Shown: positions 58,767 to 64,000 of the stretch, one piece after another | Layout of the letters: every line of letters begins with the position of its first letter | How positions within the stretch are numbered: position 1 is the stretch's first letter | NCBI GenBank assembly: GCA_028023455.1 | Contig: JAQFVV010000056.1 | Span: forward strand, 5,233,717 to 5,297,716 | Direction: 5' to 3' | Length of the DNA stretch: 64,000 bases | Origin: Epiperipatus broadwayi | Taxonomy: Eukaryota > Onychophora > Udeonychophora > Euonychophora > Peripatidae | Notes under the pieces: generated by a model | Told to the model about the DNA's origin: nothing | The model's input: the letters and a program-made list of their open reading frames with translations, nothing else | Database searches by the model: none | Position numbers and translations under genes: made by a program

Positions 58767-60948
58767 CTTGCACGTAGTAAAAGCAGCTAGTCATACATGA
58801 ATATTGCAAACATTGACTTTTTTTTCTTGATTGCTTTAAAGATTTAATGATGAATCAAAGGCTTTCATCGTGTAATAAAAAGCTTCCCCTTGCCTATCAA
58901 AATTATAAAATTATAAATCCACGTGTTTGTTTTATAATTATTTACATCATAGTAATGTGGGTTTGTCTTAAAGTGTATAAATTGATTTTTTATATTTCTG
59001 TTTTTTCTTTCTTTCTTTCTCTCTTCAATTTTTTATCACTCTATATTCTTTAAATAATAAATATGTGTACAATTTGTGAATTTGAAAGTTTTTGAAATAT
59101 CAATAATAATTTTTTTTAAAAATACAGTGAAATGATAAAATACTAAAATAATGGAAAAAATGAACAGACAATAAATAATAACACTAAAAAAATGAAAATA
59201 CCTAAAAAAAAAAATCTGAATGTAAATGTACTTAAAGATGAATTTGTAATATTTTAAATACAAGTATATTTTATATATCTGAAGTCTAGATGTAATCTAG
59301 GGGATTTGTATGAGATAGAATGAATGGCTGAACAGAACTTGAAAGTCTGAGTTCAAATCCCCTATATTTAAGATGAATTGAAAATTTTCTGATACAACAT
59401 ATTAGCAACCTTCCCTAATTAATTGCAAAGAGATCTAAATGGCTGTGTTTATTATTTATAAATTATCTAAAAAGGTATAATACACTACGATGTAATAGAT
59501 GGAATCGCTTATTGTGATAGTAAAGTTAGTTATTTTCCATAGATTCTTTATGAATTTAAAGAATGCTTCTTCCAAAAAATATATATTTATGATTTATAAA
59601 ATTAATAATTCAATCATGGGGTTCATAGCTATAAATGCAATATAAACAAGTTGTTTTAAAAATTAGTTTGAAAGTATTGTTTTGTCATAGAAAAAAAAAT
59701 GAAAGAGTTATATGACAATATGAAATTGCTTTCATATAAATTTTAGTACAGTGAAACCAAGATATCCAATATATTTTCATCTAAGACCTCTTTTGAATAA
59801 CATACATGACAGATAATAGCTCATATTTTGTTGATAAACTTTGAATATAATTAAAAAAACACAAATTTGTTGAACTGCAAATGTATACCATTTTTCAACA
59901 CACATATACATATAACACAGGTGCTTTTTTAAGTGTACAGTTTACAAATATAAATTAAGATTATAATATAAATAATATTAAATAATAATAGTAATTGTGT
60001 GTTTACTTATTTATATTCATTCAAAAAATAAAAATGGTTGAAAAAAACTTAAAATATTGTATTTTTATATATATTTTTAATAAAATAAACCGAGTTCATC
60101 ACAATTAAACCTGGCCTGGATGATATTCATTTTCTTTAACAACTTTTTTTCTATATGAAAATATTAATAATAATATCAAACATATAATTCTTATCTAAAT
60201 TTTAACAAGATTCTTATTATTGTACACTATACATTTTCAATAGTGAAAAAAATGACCTCTCACAATTATGAATTTAAAAATTACATTTGAAGAAAATTAT
60301 ATACTGTATACAAATTATCACCATTATTATTGCGAAAAAAGTTTTTTTTCTAAATATTTCAATGCTTTTTTTAATTATAACTTTTTATTATAATCTAATA
60401 TCTACCATATTTTTTCAATAAAACAATAAATATTGCAATTTTTTAGAGTGTCTGAGATAATCCTCACAGCTTAAACAAGATTTGCCTCTGAACAAAAACA
60501 GATTTTCATTCATCATAAAATACTGTTTAAGAAAGTTTGTTATTGTGTTCATTTATTTCACATACAGTCATATTTTGAGATTCTCACATAGCCCTTTATT
60601 TTTTTAAAAAAATATGCTTTTATGTTAATTCTTATTACCATAGAATAGTTGGATATAAATAATAGATTTATATACAATAACTTAATTGCAATAGTTATAT
60701 AAGTTAGATTTTATATATATATATTCACAGTATTATTTCTGGGAGCTTCCATGTAATAAAAATATAATAGCTAAATAACTGATGTTTCAGTACCATAAAT
60801 GTACATAAATAAAATGTCTGTTATTGAATAATTTGTTGCAATAAAATGGTAATAAAAATAATAAAGTATACCAGTAATAATATGTTTTATAAACAATTAT
60901 AATAAAACACAGAAGTACTTTCAGTTAATTTCTTAACTCTCTTGCAGT
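58767..60948. other. AT-rich spacer
   Basis: Apart from the short SINE at 59299-59372 nothing is recognised. CTTT repeats lie near 59003-59023. ORFs at 58847-59053 and 59036-59263 are chance hydrophobic frames. Confidence 0.5.
59299..59372 (+). mobile_element. Short tRNA-derived SINE, second copy
   Basis: Box A TGGCTGAACAG (59325-59335) fits TRGYNNARNNG in full, and box B GAGTTCAAATCCC (59349-59361) is identical to that at 914-926. Both copies share CTGAGTTCAAATCCCCTATA and the unusually short box spacing. GGGGATTTG at the left can pair with CAAATCCCC at the right. Confidence 0.5.
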
Positions 60949-62171
60949 GTTATGTACTATAGCTTCTCCTTTATTGAAGTCAAGAATCTCTCAGCCACTA
61001 CACCCAGAAAAAACTGTTAGCCACCTCTAGATATCTCACCTTCCTTTTCATTCCTCATCCTAAGTTTTTCCTATATTCTTCTATCCTGCTCCATTCTATT
61101 TACACAATATCAACTTTGTTCACTCTATGATTTTTATATCTAGACCCCATTATCTTTTTCCAAACTGAGCATAAAAACCAAGAATCCACTTTCTGTATAA
61201 TCACTTTGTCTATATTTATTCTCTCACAATTTCATTATTTGTATTTCTTCTTTTTTGTAAGAATTTACATTTAATTAGCAGATGCCTAATATTTTCCATG
61301 CCTTCCATAATTTTTTGGACTAAACCACCCACATTTCTCCATTTATGTGTATATTCCCCTGTTACTAATAATCCTGTTCAAGCCTTAAACAGTAAACTAC
61401 TTTCCTTGCTATTATAGTAAATTAGTACACACCCAATATTCTGTTTATTTCTATATATATATTTAAACTCTGTTTACTCTTCATACTCATTTTCCATCTC
61501 TCCAACTCATTTTTTTATTAATGCATCTATTCCTCTATATCATTCTTTGCCACTATGACTCTCAACAATCATTGTAACAGAATCATCTCACTTTTTGTAG
61601 ACATATACTGACATAAAGTCTTTGCATACCAACTATCTTTCTCACTCATCTTATAGCCTGTCCTTTTCTCATAACCCAATTAAATACTGTTTTGGTTATT
61701 CTCTTAATATCCATAAATTGCAATCTAGTAAATATTTTCATTTTGTTTTTTTGCATCTCTCATATAAAAACTTGATCATCCCATTTCTATTTCAATTGCC
61801 ACCTTTGCTATCACACATCTGCATCTAATGCATGTCTTTCTAATTCTCTTTGTCCTTTTTCTAAGTAATATAACATCTTTTTTACTAATACATAAGGCAT
61901 AATTACCATAAGTTAATCCTGCTATTGCCACTCCCTTCCATGCAATTCTTGCTATATCATATTTATTATATTAAAACATTGTTAAGTTTTTATCAGTCTC
62001 TTTTCTTTGCTTCATTTATCATTTTTTTCTCTCATTTATCCAAGCAATTTCTCTATTAAAGGGGATTCCCAAATAGTTATATCTATTCACCACATTTAAC
62101 TTTATATCCCCCAATAAAAATTCTTTCTCTTCTCTTTCTCCAGCATTTATCATCATTACTTTTGATTTTTC

Positions 62172-62722
62172 TTAACTAAATTTAACCCCCATCTCTTTAC
62201 CCACCCTTTCATACATCTTCAATATAACTTCCATATCTTCCCTACTTTCTGTGCACAAGAAAATATCAGACAATAAAAGAACTGATAATGTATGCACTTC
62301 CTTGACATTTAATAAGGGCACCTCTATCCTCTTCATAGTCTTTCTATTGCTCTCTCCATTTCTCACAAAGATAACAAAACAGAATAGGTGACATAGGGCA
62401 TCCTTGTCTTAGTCCCATCCCATTTTTAACTCTAACTTGTTTCTATATTTCCTAATTGATACATATAATAATTATTTTCATACAATCTCTTAATAAGATT
62501 CATTAAAGCTCCATTCCTTCTCAAATTTAATAAACTTACCCATAATCTATTTCTATTCATCCTAGCATATGCCTTTTCTATATTTATAAAGACCATATAT
62601 AACCATCTATTTGTATTTCTACTCATATCCATAAATTGTGTGACTAGAAATAATCTATCTTCTAAATGCCAATCCATACTAAAACTTTCTTTCATTTCTT
62701 CTACTATATTATTTTCTTCCAT
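62172..62722 (-). pseudogene. LINE-F copy 2 reverse transcriptase remnant
   Basis: The frame 62722-62432 contains MVFINIEKAYARMNRNRLWV (copy 1: MSFIDIEKAYDRVNRNRLWV), so the first catalytic aspartate is changed and a nearby one lost. The frame 62366-62172 contains LLSDIFLCTESREDMEVIL where copy 1 has FADDIFLCAERREDMEIML, so the catalytic pair is also altered. Clearly inactive. Confidence 0.75.
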
Positions 62723-63208
62723 TCATTTAGCCATCCTTCCAGTCACCATATATGCAAATGCTTTTTATAACATTGACATTACCACTATTGATCTATAATT
62801 GTTTATTTTTCTATGGTCCTACTCTATTCTTTAAATAATAGACTTACTCTTGTATTATTCCAACTATCTGGAAATTCTGTCTTCTGTGCCATCTTATTAA
62901 AACATGATAATAGATTTAATTTTGCCCTATTTCCCAAATTCCTTATCTCTGCTTCCTATTCATCTAAACCTCTTGCCTTTTCACTTTTCAACTTCTTCTC
63001 TGCCTCATTCAATTTATTTTCTGTAAAACTAATGCTTCCATTACTATGTGCTTTTATGTTTGTTATCATTCTGTTCTTCACATCTAATATCCTTTCTATA
63101 TCCAGTACATACTTATTTAATTAATTCATCTCTAGAGCTACACTCTTTTTCCACATCATTTAGTAATGCTATTTGTCTCCCCCCTGCATTCCTTCTTTTA
63201 ATATATTT

Positions 63209-63878
63209 CTAAAAAATTTTACTCCCATCTCTTCCATTTTTATTAATATCCTCCAATAATTTACTATTTAATTTCATCATCTTTATATAATTATCTAGTT
63301 TAGCCAACTTCTGTTTTTTAAAATAAGTTTCCCATTTAATATTAACATCTTTTTCACTTTCTTCCTTTTTAATTGCACATTTACATTCTCTGCCATGTTT
63401 TTCTCTTTCTTTTACACTTTTATCAATGCTCACTTTTCTATTACTTTTATCCTACAATAATTTCCATTCCAATTCAATTTCATTATCTTTATATAATTAT
63501 CTAGTTTAGTCAACTCTTTTAAAAATATTTTTTTCATTTAATGTTACCATCTTTTACAATTTCTTTGTTTTTAATATAAGCACATTTATATTCTCTGCAT
63601 GCTTTTTTCCTCTCTTTTATACTTTTACTACTTCTCATTTTGCTATTACTTTTATTTTTCTAAATATTCTCATCTAAAACCCTATTTACCACTTTTTCTA
63701 TTTTACCATACCACTCCTTATATTTACCCCCAATCAACTCTTCCATGATTTCTTCTACCTTTATTGTATATTCTTCTAACTTATTCTTATCATTCATTCT
63801 CCATCCACATCTTTCACTATCCTTTCTACTTTTATTATTATTTTCCATCACATTATTAACTATTTCTATTGTAAACAA
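63209..63878 (-). pseudogene. LINE-F copy 2 linker remnant
   Basis: Two frames (63878-63660 and 63433-63209) match the linker of copy 1: SERCGWRMNDKNKLEEY, EKVVNRVLDENI and KLAKLDNYIKMMKLNSKLLE. About 63460-63620 partly repeats this region (LDNYIK-coding text occurs twice), suggesting a small internal duplication. Confidence 0.65.
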
Positions 63879-64000
63879 ATTATGATCCCACTATTACATA
63901 CTCTCTCTTCATTATCAAACACTTTTATTTGTGTGCTTTATTCAATCATTCTTTCTCTACTAATAGATAATCTGTTCTGTGAAATATTATTTCTAGACCA

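Larger units (their letters stand above)
60949..64000 (-). mobile_element. LINE-F copy 2, runs off the window
   Basis: Read on the minus strand from 64000: endonuclease remnant (TCTAGAAATAATATTTCACA), linker frames (63878-63660, 63433-63209), reverse transcriptase pieces (62722-62432, 62366-62172), thumb and C-terminus in broken frames, and a 3' end with GATTCTTGACTTC then AAGGAGAAGCTATAGTACAT at about 60949. It matches copy 1 block by block (for instance NKNGRDGSKIF against NKSGRDGSKKF), but is more decayed. The 5' part lies outside the window. Confidence 0.8.

Noticed and set aside
1-64000. CRISPR arrays, bacterial operons, rRNA genes or an integrated viral genome
   Set aside because: No spaced identical repeats, ribosome-binding/operon structure, rRNA core sequences or viral structural genes were seen; the reverse transcriptases are all of non-LTR type with endonuclease domains.

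Overview
This window looks like nuclear DNA of an AT-rich invertebrate animal genome. It is mostly AT-rich spacer with TA, AAT and ATC microsatellites. It carries a typical animal transposon mix: endonuclease-type non-LTR retrotransposons, tRNA-derived SINEs, and hAT-, piggyBac- and pogo-like DNA elements. I see no bacterial operons, rRNA genes, CRISPR arrays or intact long host ORFs. I cannot name the species; no host gene is recognisable enough. Composition and homology statements are read by eye, not computed.

Layout. 1-9.4 kb: AT-rich spacer, a short box A/box B SINE, two copies of a tRNA-only SINE (one with an 11-bp target duplication), and two candidate minus-strand exons (2.80-2.92 and 3.45-3.54 kb). 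9.4-12.9 kb: two non-autonomous hAT-like elements with 8-bp target duplications, and a LINE 3' fragment. 13.0-19.3 kb: a nearly full-length two-ORF non-LTR element (here LINE-A, minus strand) bounded by a perfect 12-bp duplication. It is visibly richer in GC than its surroundings but broken by frameshifts and stops. 19.4-20.2 kb: a piggyBac-like element with TTAA sites; its sister copy lies inverted at 33.2-33.9 kb. 20-37 kb: mainly AT-rich spacer with LINE tail fragments, a possible SINE pair, a minisatellite and small duplications. 37.3-40.35 kb: a degenerate non-LTR element of a second family (LINE-F, plus strand). 41-47 kb: two more tRNA-only SINEs and a near-perfect foldback of about 95-bp arms. 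47.9-53.3 kb: a palindromic (ATT)n/(AAT)n tract followed by LINE-B, a plus-strand AT-rich relative of LINE-A ending in a (GAT)n(AAT)n tail. 53.5-54.9 kb: a pogo/Tigger-like element holding a nested hAT-like MITE and a LINE-F tail. 55-60.9 kb: spacer with a diverged copy of a repeat from the left end, a possible tRNA-like repeat, and candidate minus-strand exons. 60.95-64 kb: a second LINE-F copy on the minus strand, running off the window.

How it fits together. The autonomous-type elements (LINE-A, LINE-B, LINE-F) supply endonuclease and reverse transcriptase in principle, but every copy here is disabled. The SINEs and MITEs carry no enzymes and would depend on relatives elsewhere. If the candidate minus-strand exons are real, the window is largely intronic sequence of a host gene with small exons and very long introns filled by transposons; this is inference from splice signals and open frames only.
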